Origin: Microcebus murinus
Taxonomy: Eukaryota; Chordata; Mammalia; Primates; Cheirogaleidae
DNA: 64,000 bases
NCBI RefSeq assembly: GCF_040939455.1
Contig: NC_134106.1
Coordinates: 76,887,001 to 76,951,000, forward strand
Reading direction: 5' to 3'
Shown here: positions 1-52,610 of the stretch, in pieces
How the letters are laid out: the number at the start of each line of letters is the position of its first letter
How positions within the stretch are numbered: position 1 is the first letter of the stretch
Translations under genes and position numbers: made by a program
The notes under the pieces: model-generated
Databases searched by the model: none
The model's input: only the letters and a program-made list of their open reading frames with translations
What the model was told of the DNA's origin: nothing

Positions 1-2940
1 TTCCAGGCTCACCTTGCATCCCTGTCTCGGGGGAAATGTAATTGCCCTACTAGAAGGACCAAACCTTCGCTCTTGGATAGAAATGGGCTCCATCTGAGCC
101 TATGGTCACTTATCAGCTTAACTGGATCCTGGTCTCCTCACCAAGGAAAAACATAGTCCTCATTCTAATGGTATTTATTAAACTGTCTACAAGTACAGAA
201 TGAACTTTTTCCCAGAATGGTATTTAGAAACCAAGATCTGGACATTCTATGTGCTTATTGCTACCCCAATGTCACTGCTTCTAGGCCTTCCCAGCAGATA
301 GGGCTAGAAAATGTGTGTATATAGTCTAACCTTGGCACTCACATATACATGCATTTACTTCCGTGTCTATCGGTATGTATATCAAAACCATGAGTTCATA
401 CTACCTCCAACTGTAGTCCATCCAACCCAAGGTTCATTCCTGCCATACTATCTTCCTTATCTGTAGCTTTTCTCCAACAGTGAGAATCCCAGCAGAGCCT
501 GAGCTGTCTAACCATGCTATCCCTGCCAGAAGAGGGGGCAGGGAGGATGCTGCACTGTGCTTTGCCTTGAAGAATGGGATTCTGATGGACATAAAGTCCA
601 TTCCTATGGAGAGAACAGCATGAGCAGAGGCTAGCAGGCAAAGGATATGACGATGGGTAAGCCTACCACAGGGGAGAAGCATCTCAAGGGGCTTGAACCA
701 AATGCAACAATGGGTGGTTCATGAAGGTGATTTTACCAGCATCATATCAATTTGGCTTAATTTCCCCAGGCAGAGGAGGGCAGAACTGCTTGACATTCTG
801 GAGTAGGAAGTGTCAGAACCAAAGTTATCTGGCCTTTAGGTCTGAGAGCAAATGGATCAGGTGGGCAGGAGAATGGAGCTGTGGTCATGAACTAGAGTGG
901 TGGTGGCCATAGTGGAAAAGAAAGGATGGTGGGAAAGGTACCGCAGAACCATGGGCCTTGGTAACTGGCTGAGCAAGGAGAAGATAAGGAAGAGGCAGGA
1001 GTCAAGTGACAAGGCTCCAGGCCAGGGGGCCAATGGAACCATGAACAAAACCCTGTGGGAGGAGTCGGTTGGGAAGAAATCATAACAGACTTAGCACAAA
1101 TTGCTTTCCCCTTGAGGGCACGTGCCAATGTAACTGCCCTGTGACCACAAAGCCTCACAAAATGTTCTGTGCAGATATGTCTCTGTGCAGATAGGTCTGA
1201 CACAGTGCTCTCCCCCCTCCTGCCTGATCTCAATTCTGGGCCTCCCTGTCCCCCACAACCTCAACTGCCTTCAACACACAGGTCTGGTCACCAACATTCC
1301 ATGGCTGGCAGCCCACCACCCAAAACACAGCCAACAACCCCCGCAAGGCCCTCCACATGCCAGCCTGACCCATCAAACCTTTTTGGTTTGTGTCACAATA
1401 TAGCCATAGGAGATCACTTACCCTTCCCCGCCAAGGCATAGGCATCCCTGCATGCTCTTCTCTCCAGCCCCGCTAGTCCGAGGTGCTTCTTTGAGCTCTT
1501 ACCTCTGCCTGGAATGCCTTTCCCTCTCCTGGCTAACACCTGGGCCCTTGTGAGTCAGCCTGCCCCACCTGTTGGGTTAGATGCCTGGCCTCTTTGTCCC
1601 CACAACTCTGTACTGAAATGACCTGTTTCTCTTACTCTGGACCTGCATGTTTGTTGGGGCAAGGATGTCTACCATTTGCCCAAATACATGGAACCCTCCC
1701 AGACACACAGTAGGTGCTCAAATACTTAATCAAGGAAGAAAAGAGCAGACACTTATTTCCTCACTGCTCCCTTGGGCTTCTGTGCCCTTCCTCCCCCTGC
1801 TTCTTAGCCTCTTCCTGCCCCTCTCCCTTCCCTACCCCAACCTGTCTGAACTGATGAGCCTGCATCATTGCTGGTGTCTGCCAGCCTTAGCCCTGGCTGA
1901 ATGGGGCACACAGAGGCATCCAACAGAACAGGTGATGTCTCCATGCTCCTAGGTCCTGTCCAGGAATAAGGCAGATGAAGGCAGCCTTGTTCTCTGCTTC
2001 CCCTGGTGGACTGTAGCAAGCAGGTAACGAGGCTCTGGAATTATGTTCCAGGGTGAGAGCCCAGCCTCCTGGGGCCTCCTGTGCCATGTTGCCCTGCCAA
2101 CCACTGAAACACTCAAGCTTCTGAGCTAGAGCCGGAGCCACACTGCATTCTCTCTGGTCCTTTCTCCGAAAGTCCCCAGGGATGGATGAGCAAAGAATAG
2201 CACAAAGAACCAAAGAAAACAGAGCCACACATTGTGCCTTGTCCATAATTATTACTATAATGATTTTTAAAAAAAGGTTTTTTTTTCAGGCAACTGTGAT
2301 AAATTATTGTACATATCTGGAAGAGGGCGGTGGGGTCCTGTCCACAGCGAAAGTGATGATCTTTCTTAGGGGAGGTAGAGAAGGAAATGTCCCCTACCTC
2401 CTCAGGTCTGATTCCTGATTAAGTGGCTTCCCCTCAACAAATGAAGACCATTAATCCTTTCCCATCCAGGGAATTGGGGGTAAAGGAGAGGGAGCAGCAA
2501 GTCAATGAAGTGCTTTGAAGGGGAGAGTGTGACAACTGCCCATCGTCTGTCCTGGCTCTGGAGGGTCTGACCCGGGCCACCCCCCCATCGCTGGGGACAG
2601 AAGACTACCCAGTACTCTGCCCTACACCAGGGCTCTGCCCAGGAAGACAGCATGTGAAAGGGTCTAGGCTGCCCTTTCAGGTCAGGAAGAGGAGGTGGCA
2701 ATGGACGCAATGACACACCAGTAGACCTGTTGGCCACCCCGGTCCACCTGCTCCCCAAGGCTAGTTACACAGGCATCCAGGCACTCTGGCCCTGCGAGCT
2801 CTGGGAAACAGCCCTGAGACTCAGAGCAAGGAACCACAGGCCTAAATGGCTCTGCAGAAGGGACACCCAGAACAACGCAACACTGGACTCCTCAATTCCT
2901 ACGTTCCAGCTCAAGACTCCCATCCACACAGCTAAACATT
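1..2940. other. 3' flank of ACTR1B, no gene recognised
   Basis: I find no coding exon here. The minus-strand 3' UTR of ACTR1B must enter from the right; its end is not clear. In human the neighbour on this side is COX5B (recalled synteny), but none of its exons is visible. Short reading frames on both strands show no recognisable protein. Confidence 0.5.
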
Positions 2941-2941
2941 A

Positions 2942-2943
<2 letters not shown>

Positions 2944-2988
<45 letters not shown>
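2944..2988. repeat. (GT)n microsatellite, about 22 repeats
   Basis: Uninterrupted GT dinucleotides from 2944 to 2988, only about 170 bases beyond the ACTR1B stop codon, so probably a (CA)n tract in its 3' UTR. Followed by a G-rich stretch. Confidence 0.97.
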
Positions 2989-2989
<1 letters not shown>

Positions 2990-3160
2990 CGGGGGGAGGG
3001 GGGGCGAGGGCTGCAGGGGAGCACTGCTGCACCACCTGCCTGCGGGTTCAGGGCATGCAGGGGACCCTAAGCCTAGTAGGTGAGCCCAGACCAAAAAGGG
3101 TTAAGGGCTCTGGCTCCCCCTTCCTCCCATTCTCCCAACATGCTCCACCCTCCTGGGGCA

Positions 3161-10315
<7,155 letters not shown>

Positions 10316-10904
10316 GGCCGGGCCGGGCCGGCCCTGCCCAGCAGGCGGGCTGCAGGAGCGACCGGCGGGCGGGTGGACAGGGACGGCGGCCGCGGCTCCC
10401 GACGCGGCGCCGCGCCCCTCCCACCCCCAGCGCGCAGCCTACGCGAGCCCGGCGCGGCTTTCTGGAGGGCGGGCCCCGTGGCCAATCACCGCTCCCACCC
10501 GGCCCGATTGACAGCGGACGCCGGGGGCCGACTGCGGGGCAGGGGGCGGGGCCTCCTGGGGTTGGCCAGCCAATTGAGGCAGTCCAGAAGAACGGCCGGG
10601 GCGTTGTCAAGGTAGGCTGCGCCGCGTCGGGGATGATGTCAGGGCTCCATTTTTAAAGGGGACGCGGGCGGTAGAAGGTGGAGCTGGGCTGGTGCGCCGT
10701 TGCTGCCAGAGCCCGGCGCATCGCCCGTCCAGGAAGACGTCTTTCCCGCGCTCCAGCACCTGAGACCATGCTCTTTTGTGAGCCTACCTCTTCCGAGGAG
10801 GCCGGCCCTGCATATTTCACCCAAAGTATTTCTTTACTGAGCATTGAGGATGATTTTTTTTCTTGTAAAAATTGCTGTTTTGTGGTCAATTGGTCCTGGC
10901 GTTG

Positions 10905-11090
10905 ATGGAGCACCTGCTAAGTGCCTGCGGGGCCCTTCTACCCACTTTACATAGATTACATTCAATCCCTGCTGCTGTATTGTTATTCCCATTTTACAGG
11001 TAAGGAAACCGAAGAGCCTCACACTTAGGTAACCGGCCCGGGGTAACTGAGCCAGGATTAGCAGGCGGGCAGCCGGGCAGCGCTGGGCTC
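10905..11090 (+). repeat. MIR SINE
   Basis: Contains the MIR core pattern: 'gagcacctgctaagtgcc' followed by 'cccattttacaggtaaggaaac'. Ancient mammal-wide element next to the CpG island. Confidence 0.75.
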
Positions 11091-11224
11091 AGCCGCTACG
11101 AGAGTGTGAGATAGTTGAGCCCTAAATTCATTTGCTAAACAGATAGTTATTTCTCTCTACATATACCTCTCCCGCTAGACTGTGAGCTTAAACTTTGTCA
11201 TATGGAAGCACAGCATCATGCGGA

Positions 11225-11390
11225 AATGTGCAGAAATGTGGTTGCACGCCTGTGATCTCTGCTGCTTGGGAGGCTGAGGCGGGAATGCAGCTTGAGCCCA
11301 GGAGTTCAAGGTTACAGTGAGCTGTCATCGTCCCTCTGCACTCCGGCCTGGGCAACAGAGTCAGACCCCCTCTCAAGGAGCGGGGGAGGG
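11225..11390 (+). repeat. Alu-type monomer, diverged
   Basis: Single monomer with 'cttgggaggctgaggcggga', 'gcttgagcccaggagttcaa' and 'tgcactccggcctgggcaac', lacking a second arm and a long A tail. A free-monomer (FLAM/FRAM-like) copy. Confidence 0.75.
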
Positions 11391-12095
11391 GAGGGGGAAT
11401 GGCCAGCACACCAGAAGCCCCCACCCCTCTCAGTCACCGGCCTGTTCCTCGTCAGAGGTGACTTCTATCTTGAATTCTAAAAACATGTTAGTATTGCCTA
11501 TTTCTGAACTTTATGCAAACAGATTATTGGTGCGTATTCCTTTGCATTTGGGATCTATACATTCATAAAATAGATCACTGTGCTGACATTAAAAATAATG
11601 AGAGAGTTCTACATAGTCCTATATGACACACTTGAGGATATGTTGCTGAGTAGAAGTAAAGAAAGAGCCAGAGTGTAGAATGTAATATGCATCAATGTCT
11701 CCAAAGAGTATATGAGGCACCTTTCTTTGGGTCTCTTTTAATATGGAGAAGGGAACATTGGTAAATGTGAGTGAATGAAAGGAGAATTAGTTTTTACTAT
11801 GTAAAATGTTGTATGGAGTTGTCTCAAATGGATACAATGTGTCTGCAGTGGATACAATGCAAATGGATACAATGTATGTTATTCAGGTGATGGATACACT
11901 GAAAGCCCTGACTTTACTACTACACAATATATCCATGTGGCAAAATTATACTTGTACCCCATGAATGTATACAAATTTAAAAAATTAAAAATTAATTATG
12001 TGCATACCCAGATTTTTAAAATGAAATTTTAAAAAACTGAAGTGAAAAGGTACCTGTGTGACAAACACATGAGCATTTACAAAGAAGTGCTGGGG

Positions 12096-12424
12096 GCCCG
12101 GTGTAATGGCTCACACCTGTAATCCTAGCACTCTGGGAGGCTGAGGCTGGAGGATCGCTCAAGGTCAGGAGTTTGAAACTAGCCTGAGCAAGAGTGAGAC
12201 CCCTTCTCCACTAAAAATAGAAAGAAATTAATTGGCCAACTAAAAGTCTATAGAAAAAAATTAGCCGGGCATGGTGGTGCATGCCTGTATTCCCAGCTAT
12301 TCAGGAGGCTGAGGCAGGAGGACTGCTTGAGCCCAGGAGTTTGAGGTTGCTGTGAGCTAGGCTGATGCTGTGGCACTCTAGCCCGGGCAACAGAGTGAGA
12401 CTCTGTCTCAAAAAAAAAAAAAAA
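12096..12424 (+). repeat. Alu dimer, strepsirrhine type
   Basis: Two-arm Alu with the lemur-type linker 'gaaattaattggccaac' and an A tail. It is bounded by a perfect 15-bp target-site duplication AAAGAAGTGCTGGGG at 12081-12095 and 12425-12439, so its ends are exact. Confidence 0.93.
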
Positions 12425-12841
12425 AAAGAAGTGCTGGGGTCCTGCTTGTGAACAATCTCCAAGAGCACGGGGCAGTGGGGCAACAGCTCTGGGATGGGGA
12501 GCGGCTGAGACATATGCTGGAAAAGGGCCCCCAGAGTACACGTTGTTGAGGGCTATGGAGCAAAGTGAGCTACAGTGGCAGGAGGGCAGGCTCCTCAATT
12601 GTCCCCTGAGATAAATCTCAAGAGGAAGGAGCTCAGAAACCTTTCTTTGGAGGAAGACAGAAACAGAGAGGAAAAAAAGAGAGAGAAAGGGAGGGAGGTG
12701 ACAGAGAATCCCTTAAAACCCCAGGGGCAGCCACTCCGTGCCTGCTCCCTCCACCCATCCCTATAGCAGCCCCCAGACAGCACCTTCTTTCCTAACCTGC
12801 ATGTTACCCCTAACCCTTGGGTGCCTTTGATGCTGTCAATT

Positions 12842-13600
12842 TCAGGAACTTGCATTCCTGAAATAAACCTTACTTGATTATGATGCATTATCCTTTTAAA
12901 TATATTATTGGATTTGGTTTGCTGAAATTTTAAGAATTTTTGTCTATGTTTATTAAAGATATTGATCTATAGTTTTCTTTTCCTATAATATCTTTGTCTA
13001 GTTTAGTATCAAGGTAGTGCTGGTTTCTACTGTAGCCGGGGCAACAGAGCAAGACCCTGTTTCAAAAAAAAAAAAAAAAAAGATAATACTGGTCTCATAG
13101 AATGAGTTGGGAAGTATTCCCTCATCTTCAATTTTTCTAGAAGACTTTGAATAGAATTGGTGATATTTCTTCCTTAAATATTGACAGAGTTTACCAGTGA
13201 AGCCATCTAGGCTTTGAATTTTCTTTGTGGGAATGTTATTACCCACAAATTCAGTGTTTAACATAGATGTGGAGCTATTCTAGTTAATTACTTCTTCTTA
13301 AGTAAGCTTTGTTAGTTTGTGCTTGTCATGAAATTTGTCCATTTTACTTAACTTGTCAAGTTTATTGGCAACAAGTTGTGCATATTGTACATTTATTTTC
13401 ATTTTAATGTTGGTGGTATGTATAATGATGTCTATTCTCATTTCTGATATTGGCAATGTATGCTTTCTGTCTTTTTGCCTGATCAATCTGTCCAGACATT
13501 TTTATATTTTATTGATTTTCTCAAAGAACCAGCTTTTGGTTTCATTGTTTTTCTTTCAATGATTTTTACATTTTTAAAGAGTTATAATAGCAACAACAAC
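12842..13600 (-). mobile_element. L1 ORF2 fragment (antisense), interrupted
   Basis: Antisense L1 reverse-transcriptase region, recognisable from 'aaagatattgatctatag' and 'ggtctcatagaatgagtt'. A short Alu 3'-end remnant with A tail (about 13028-13082) interrupts it. No intact reading frame. Confidence 0.75.
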
Positions 13601-14204
13601 AAAGAATATGTTATAGAGACATATGTGGCCTGCAAAGCCTAAAATATTTTCTGTCTGGTCTTTACAAAAAAAATTTTTGTTGACTCTCCCTCTAGACCTG
13701 GGTGACAGCATAAAAATAGATGTTTTTCTCTCATGTCTAGATCCTCTACAGAGCTGCCTGGAAATGACAGAAATCAGGCAAAGGAAGCCTGATGAGCAGG
13801 TAAAGGCATTTAATAAATCACCCACATGCCCCATGGTGCACTTAGGTTGCAAAGCAGCTCATTTTCTCTTCCTCTGGTGATGGGAGGAGGTGGGAGAGAA
13901 GGGAAGGGGTGAGTGGGAGAGGAGGTGGTGAGGATTTGGTAATGGGATTCGTTGGAATTCAACAGTGACCAGGAATGTTCAGGGGACTTTGTTGGCCTTT
14001 CATTTCATTGCCAATAAAATGAGGACGACTCTGGCCTGGTTTCACTGGGGGAGTGGAGGTGGGGAAGGTGGCAGATTTGGAGATTAATGTGAAAACAGAA
14101 CTGAGAGGACTTGCTTAGGGATGGGTTAGGGGGTGGCGAGAAAGAAAGGAGTCTGGAATGGAACCCCTGAGTTCAGCCTGAGCAAGTGGAAGGATGGATT
14201 TGCC

Positions 14205-15238
<1,034 letters not shown>

Positions 15239-15965
15239 CTAGCCTATTTCCTCTACTTTGGTTTCTATTCACCCTCAGTGTTATATGAAATCTTCTTGGT
15301 AAACGGCTTCCAAACAGCCCACACGCAGCCCCACTAAGGGTCTTGCTCTACTGTAATCTTACCAACCTCCTTTCCCGGCCTTCCCCACTGCTGGGTGTAA
15401 GTTCTGATCTACCAGGACACATTTTCAGCACTTCCAAATGGAGGGCGGAGATTTTAGACCATCTTGGGCTGCCGAGTTTCCTCTTTACAAAGACCAGTAG
15501 CAGAAACGAAAGAGACAGAGCTGCGTTAGCATTTATTTTTCTATTTACTGGTTGCTTGAATTTGGACATTTTCTGTCTTTTGGTTATGCTGAGGGTGTTG
15601 GCTTTTGTGTTGTTTTATATAATCTTTCTGTTACTTTTTGTTACAGTTTTATTTTTTGAAGGTCTTTTAAAGAAATAAGCTTTCTGCTGCTGCCATTACT
15701 TGATGTTATGGATTGAATACTGTTCCCCCCACATTCGTATCTTGAGGTGCTAACCCCCACCCCCGTGCCTCAAAGTGTGACTGTGTCTGGAGATAGGGTC
15801 TTCACAGAGGCAATCAAGTTAAAATGAGTTTCTCAGGGTGACCCCTAATCCTATGTGTCCTTATAAGAGGAAATTTGGTTCTCAAGGAGAAGATGGCCAC
15901 CTACAGGCCAAGTCCCGGAAGAGATCCTCTGTCATGACCCTCATAAAAAGAACTAACCCTGTTGA

Positions 15966-16840
<875 letters not shown>

Positions 16841-17643
16841 ACATTTCTTTTGTTTAAGCCACTTATTTTGTGGGACTTTGTTATGGCAGCCTTAGCAAAC
16901 TAATACACCTGCGCTGCCCAGAATACTGCTGTTTAACTTTTTGTGTAACTTTCTGCCCACAAAAGATGTCCTCCATCCCAGCTTCTGCACACAATGTGAG
17001 AATATGAGCGCTCAAGGGCAGGGCCAGCTACATAATTTGTGGGACACAGCACAGAATAAAAATGCAGAAAAAAACGAGGGGAAAAGTGCAATTAAATGTG
17101 CTAAAATGTAAATATTTTTCATTTGAAACCAGTTTAACACTTATAAAATGCGATGGGGAAACAGCAATGCATGAGTAACCACATGGACATTATCAATTGG
17201 TCTACGCTACTTTGGGTGTTATAAATTTATATAACACAATAAATAACACCACTTTATTCGTGTGATATCTTGATTGATTTCACACTTTTTCTGGCTACTC
17301 TAGCTACTTCCAATTCGCTAAAGCTGATTTAGTTGAGTTTTTGTCACTTGCAACCTAAGAGTCCTGGTTAATATTCTACTGCCTCAGACTGCAGAACATG
17401 CAGGCTTGAGGAAGGCACTAGAGAGCTAAGGGCAGAGCTCTTATGTGGGCAGAGAGGCTGTTAGTTTGGGGCCACCAGCATGCCCCTCCGTCCCTTCCTC
17501 CTTGCCACTGTAGAGCAGCCCCACCCCCCACCCTGCTTCTGGGTATGACTTCACAGACTGCCAAGGTTCTACAGCATCCTGGAGTCCTGGTGTTGAGTCC
17601 GAAGGCTCCTCAGAAGACTGGCTCCCCCTGATGTACACAGACT

Positions 17644-48025
<30,382 letters not shown>

Positions 48026-48292
48026 GCTGGGTGGCGGGGCCAGCCAAAGCAGGACTTGAAGCTACTGTGATGTGGGGACATTCTCCATCCAAACACCACG
48101 GACAGGACATTGCATTTCTGGCTGCGAGGTGTATTCTGTGAAAACGTTTACCTCCCTGTCCCCATCTTGAACGGGCAAGACCAAGCGCTTTAACCACAGG
48201 ATGCTTAGGGGGACAGGACATTGATGGCCAGAGCAGGAGACTCAGCACATTCACCCAAGGACAAGCCTGACAAGCTATGGATTTACTCATTT

Positions 48293-48298
48293 AATAAA
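48293..48298 (+). terminator. C2orf92: Polyadenylation signal of C2orf92
   Basis: AATAAA 268 bases after the stop codon, the first canonical signal downstream. A 3' UTR of about 290 bases would end near 48315. Confidence 0.75.
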
Positions 48299-48299
48299 G

Positions 48300-50690
48300 T
48301 ATCGATGCACTGAACACCTCATATGTAGACAATGCAAAAATGCAATGAGGGAGCCACAGACCAATCAGGCACGGATTCTGCCCTGAGCAAGATCGCAGTC
48401 TAGGGTGGGATGAGAACGTTGCCGTACTAAATATCTTTCCCGGGAGGTGGAATATGGCACTATTGTACAAGGAGACTGGTAAGAATCGTGGAGAGGTGAT
48501 TTTCTGCTTGAGTGACCAGGACAGAGAAATGGGGTAATTGAGAGTGTGAGGAAGGGTGGTTATTTTTAGAGCTGTGAGCAGGGTTAAGGGGTTCTTCACA
48601 ACAAAGAACGGTGAAGCCCCCTGGCATGAGCAAGGGGAAGCTGTTACCATTAAGGGAGTGGGATCCTAGTCACCCCAGGTGACCTGCCAACCACAGTACT
48701 TGGTCAGGGGGCTCTCAACGAGGGGGGGGGCGGCCTCTGTGATCTACCCCTTCACTGTGAGGTGGGCACGACCATTCCCATCTCACAGATAGGGAAACTG
48801 AAGCCGGGGGCATGGGGGAGGGGGATGGGAAGACTACTACACTTCATGAGAGTGGGGTCCTAGTTACCCCAGGTGACCTGCCAGCCACAGTACTTGGCCA
48901 GGGCAGGTGCCCCAAGAGAGGACAGGTGGCAGCTGAAGTGTGACCAGCCCCACCTGGTGTCTGTCTGCGCTGGACCTCACAAGCCAGGCATTTTGCAGGC
49001 ATGGCCCCCTGGGGAGCTAGGCTCAGCTGGACTCGGGTACTGGTCCTATCTTGGCCTTCTCCAAGCCTTGGCTTCCTCACTTTGGCAATGGGGTTAATGA
49101 TTTGCCCCTTTACAGTGCTGTCAGGTGATCTGCTCAGCAGCAAACACTTACTGAGCACCTGCTGCATGCAGGCCCCGTGCTGGGCTGGGTGCTGGGGCCG
49201 AGGTAGGAAGCAGGCGGTGTGGCCTTCCCGACAGCAGGTTGCTGGGGTCTCCTGAGACTGGAATGAGATGCAGCTGCCAGGGGATGGGCATACAGCAGGC
49301 GCACCACAAATGCCATTCTTCCTTAAACTCTCAGAGGCTTGAATGCACACCCTCACCCCCTCCTCATCATAACGTCTGGGTTCCCTGGTCCTGAGAGGCA
49401 GCCCCGCCCCATTGGCCGCCTAACCCTGGGCCTCCACTGAGGAACAAGCCGGGTCAGCCACCTGTGGCCTCTGCCGCAGTCCCCCCCCCCCTGCCGCCCC
49501 ATTATCCGCCCGCCTACTGGGAGCCAGTCTGGCGCTATCGTTTTCATTTCTCTTTCTCCATTACGGAGGTGGTTGCCTTGGTGTTGTCAGTTGCCCTCAC
49601 GCTAAGCCCTCCCACCTTCAGCCCAGTGGCTGGTCCAGCCTACTTGCCCCTAGCTTGGTGAGGGCGGCCACAGGACAGCACAGGGGACTTCAGGGTTCAG
49701 CCCTGGGGCACCTCCGTGCTCCCTTTGAGCTGGGAGATTCCAGGCTCCACCACTTCCTGGCTGTGAAATCTCAACCTCAGTTTCCTCTTGGCCTCAGTTT
49801 TTATGTCTGTAAAATGAGGCTAACCTGCTACTTGGTGGGGCTATTATAAATATTAAATGTGCTTTACCTGGGGCCAGCACAGTGTAGTGTTTAATATAAA
49901 TGAATAAATGAATTTTAGCTGCTATTATTCTGCAAGACTTTGGCTCTTTGCCTGCCCAGCCTCCTTTCTCCTTCTTCCAGCCACTCCTGCCTTCCAGAGG
50001 GTGCTGGGGGTCGGGTGGGGAATGTGACCTCATTCTTAGCCACTTCCCCATCCCATTGGCTTCAGGGCCTTTGAGGGGAGGGACATGCAGCCAATGAGCT
50101 GTGTTGGGACTTTTGCTGGGAACACTGAGAGGCAGATTCTTGCTCCCTGAGTGGGATTCGAAGCTGAGTCGCTGTCTTGGACCTAAGGGGAAAACTTATG
50201 GGAGCAGGAGGCCAACAGGTGAAGGAAGTAACAACACTGGGGCCATCTCTTGAGCCCTGAGCAAGCTGTTCCTGCAGCACGTATGTGGGGTTCTCATCCA
50301 TCCATGCAATATTTATTGAGCACTATTATGTGCCGTGGCAGTTTGAAGGATTCAGAAGGAGCCAGCCATCTGAGAAGCCCCTCGGGGAGGGCACAACATC
50401 TGGCCAAGCAATTCTCTTCTGACTTAAAACAGCTTGGACTAACTTGCTATTTCAGGGGAGGGCAGTGTTCGCTTTCAACCTTCAGAGACGCCTGAGTTGT
50501 GCTCGGCAGAGTGCAATACTCGAGAACTGCCATTGGAGGGCGCAGGGAGCCCCGTTGCTGCACTTGGACTTGCCGTCAGTCGCTTGCACGCTGCGGAGAC
50601 CGGGAAAATCGAAAGATGATGATGATGATGATGAAGGCAACAATGGAGCATTTGCTTTCAGGCCTATTTTAGTTTTCACAAGAGCGCTAT
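48300..50690. other. Intergenic region after C2orf92, no gene recognised
   Basis: No coding exon seen. A G+C-rich patch at about 49380-49540 holds CCCCGCCCCATTGGCCGCC (GC box next to an inverted CCAAT) and could be a weak promoter or enhancer. A MIR remnant lies at about 49770-49890 (antisense, 'gtctgtaaaatgaggctaac'). Confidence 0.5.
50616..50633. repeat. (GAT)n short tract
   Basis: About six GAT units between G+C-richer sequence. Confidence 0.85.
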
Positions 50691-50691
50691 A

Positions 50692-50862
50692 AGGTAGGTG
50701 CCAGATAATGTTGTAAGCACTTTACGATTAACAACCCACTTAATCCATTTTCCAGGTGAGGTAAGTGAAGCCCAGAGAGGTTAAGTAACACAGCAGTCCC
50801 CAACCTTTTTGGCATCAGGAACCAGTTTCATGGAAGACAGTTTTCCCATGGACTGGGGAAAA
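50692..50862 (+). repeat. Left arm of an inverted duplication (MIR plus hAT-like end)
   Basis: MIR text ('cattttccaggtgaggtaag...cagagaggttaagtaacaca') joined directly to the first 65 bases of a hAT-like element ('cagtccccaacctttttggc'). The reverse complement of the whole joint recurs at 52252-52425. Confidence 0.88.
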
Positions 50863-51915
50863 TCACCTGCATTTCCCAAATGAGGAAATTAAGGCACAGA
50901 GAGGCGGAGGAACTTGCTTTAGGTTCCTCAGTGATAAGCGGCAGAACCAGAAAAGGACAAGGAGATAAAAGTGACCGTTTGTCCACCCCGAGGGAAGGCA
51001 GTGGGGCTGCACACAGTTGTGTGGGAGGGACTGCAGGAGGGCCCTGGGTGGTGGGGGCTGTCCTTCTTTGGGGGTCACCGTGCTGAGGTGTAGCCCCGAC
51101 CCTCGACCCTCGCAGGCTGGAACCTCCACCCCCAGTCTACCTGCTGGTGTTTCCCAGCAGTGGCCCGGCGGCGTCTGCTTAGCCTTGGGGCCAAACCTGG
51201 CCTGCTCTCCTTGGGTGGAATGGAAAGCCCCACCTCTGCCCAGTCTCAGCATGGGAAAACCTGGGAGGAAGCCACATTTAATGGGAGACCTGAAAGAGGA
51301 TTGAGAGTCAGGCAGTTGAGGCTGGGGGAGAGAGTTCAGCCCGGGACACAGCGTGGGCAAAGACCCGGGGAGCGGAGGCGAGTGATCAGTTTCTTCCGAG
51401 GCCCTCTTGGTGTCTGGAGTGAACATTTACCTGAACCCAACGGGGCAAACGCACCGCAACTTTCCCAGCCCATGTTTCCATCCGTTCACCCTTTTCTGTA
51501 AACATTCAGAAATGGAATCCACCTCCTTCCACTCTGGCAGAACAGACACCTTATCTTTAGGCCAATCTAGATTATCTGCAGCCCAATCTCAGAACCGGCT
51601 TTCCTTTGCAGTTTCCTTTGCAGTTTCGGGACCAGCCTCTGGGACAGGAAGAGGCACGGTGGTAGGGCAGGCTGGAAGTTCCGCTCCTCAGGGCCTGGAG
51701 ACCCTGAGACTGGAGGCCCCCCACCCACACAGAGGCCCCTCATCCAGTGGGCTCCAAATGCTGCCTCCATGGTGCCCCAAGTGCTGGCTCAGCCTCCAGC
51801 TCCCTGGAGTCCTGGCCCCCCACAGGGAGAATATTTTGCAACCAAAGTTGTCTTCTTTTATGTCTCCCAGTGTGGGCTGGGGCCAGACTGCCTGGCCACT
51901 GGCATCTGTTAGTTC

Positions 51916-52425
51916 TGAGGTCCCCAACCCCTTGGCCTGTTAGGAACTGGGCTGCACAGCAGAACGTGAGCAGCGGGCAAGAGAGGGAAACTGCATCTGT
52001 ATTTATAGCCGCTTCCCGTCACTCGCATCACCGCATAAACTGCCTCCTATGAGATCACTGTAACTGCCAGTGCGAGGGATCTAGGTTGTGTGCTCTTTAT
52101 GGGATTCTCATGCCTGACGATCTGAGGTGGTGGAGCTGAGGCGGTGGTGCTAGCGCTCAGGAGCTCCTGCAAATACAGATTATCATTAACAGAGAGGTTT
52201 GACCGCACAATGAATGTAATGCACTTGAATCGTTCCAAAACCTTTCCCCAGTCCATGGAAAAATTGTCTTCCATGAAACTGGTCCCTGATCCTAAAAAGA
52301 TTGGGGACTGCTGTGTCACTTAACCTCTCTGGGCTTCACTTACCTCATCTGGAAAATGAATTAAGTGGATTGTTAATTGTAAAGGGCTTACAACATTGTG
52401 TGGCACATGATAAGTGCTACTGTTA
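51916..52425 (-). repeat. Right arm of the inverted duplication with a complete hAT-like element
   Basis: On the minus strand: MIR (about 52425-52313), then the hAT-like element from CAGTCCCCAATC (52312) to GGTTGGGGACC (about 51916). The element is full length here but cut after 65 bases in the left arm. Confidence 0.8.
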
Positions 52426-52610
52426 TTATTGCTATATTTATATGATTCTGATGATGTAGTTTCTCCTCTCTTCAGTGTTCTGGAGTCTTCTCTCAATACT
52501 CCAAGAAAAGAGTATGGAGCAGTGATACAAAGATTTTTCCTGCATCCTGAGTTTACTTATACCTGCAGGGGAAGACAACGCTTCTAACAAAAACAGCTTT
52601 AGGAGAATCT

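Noticed and set aside
1..3000. COX5B exons
   Set aside because: Expected neighbour in human, but no matching coding segment is present in the window.
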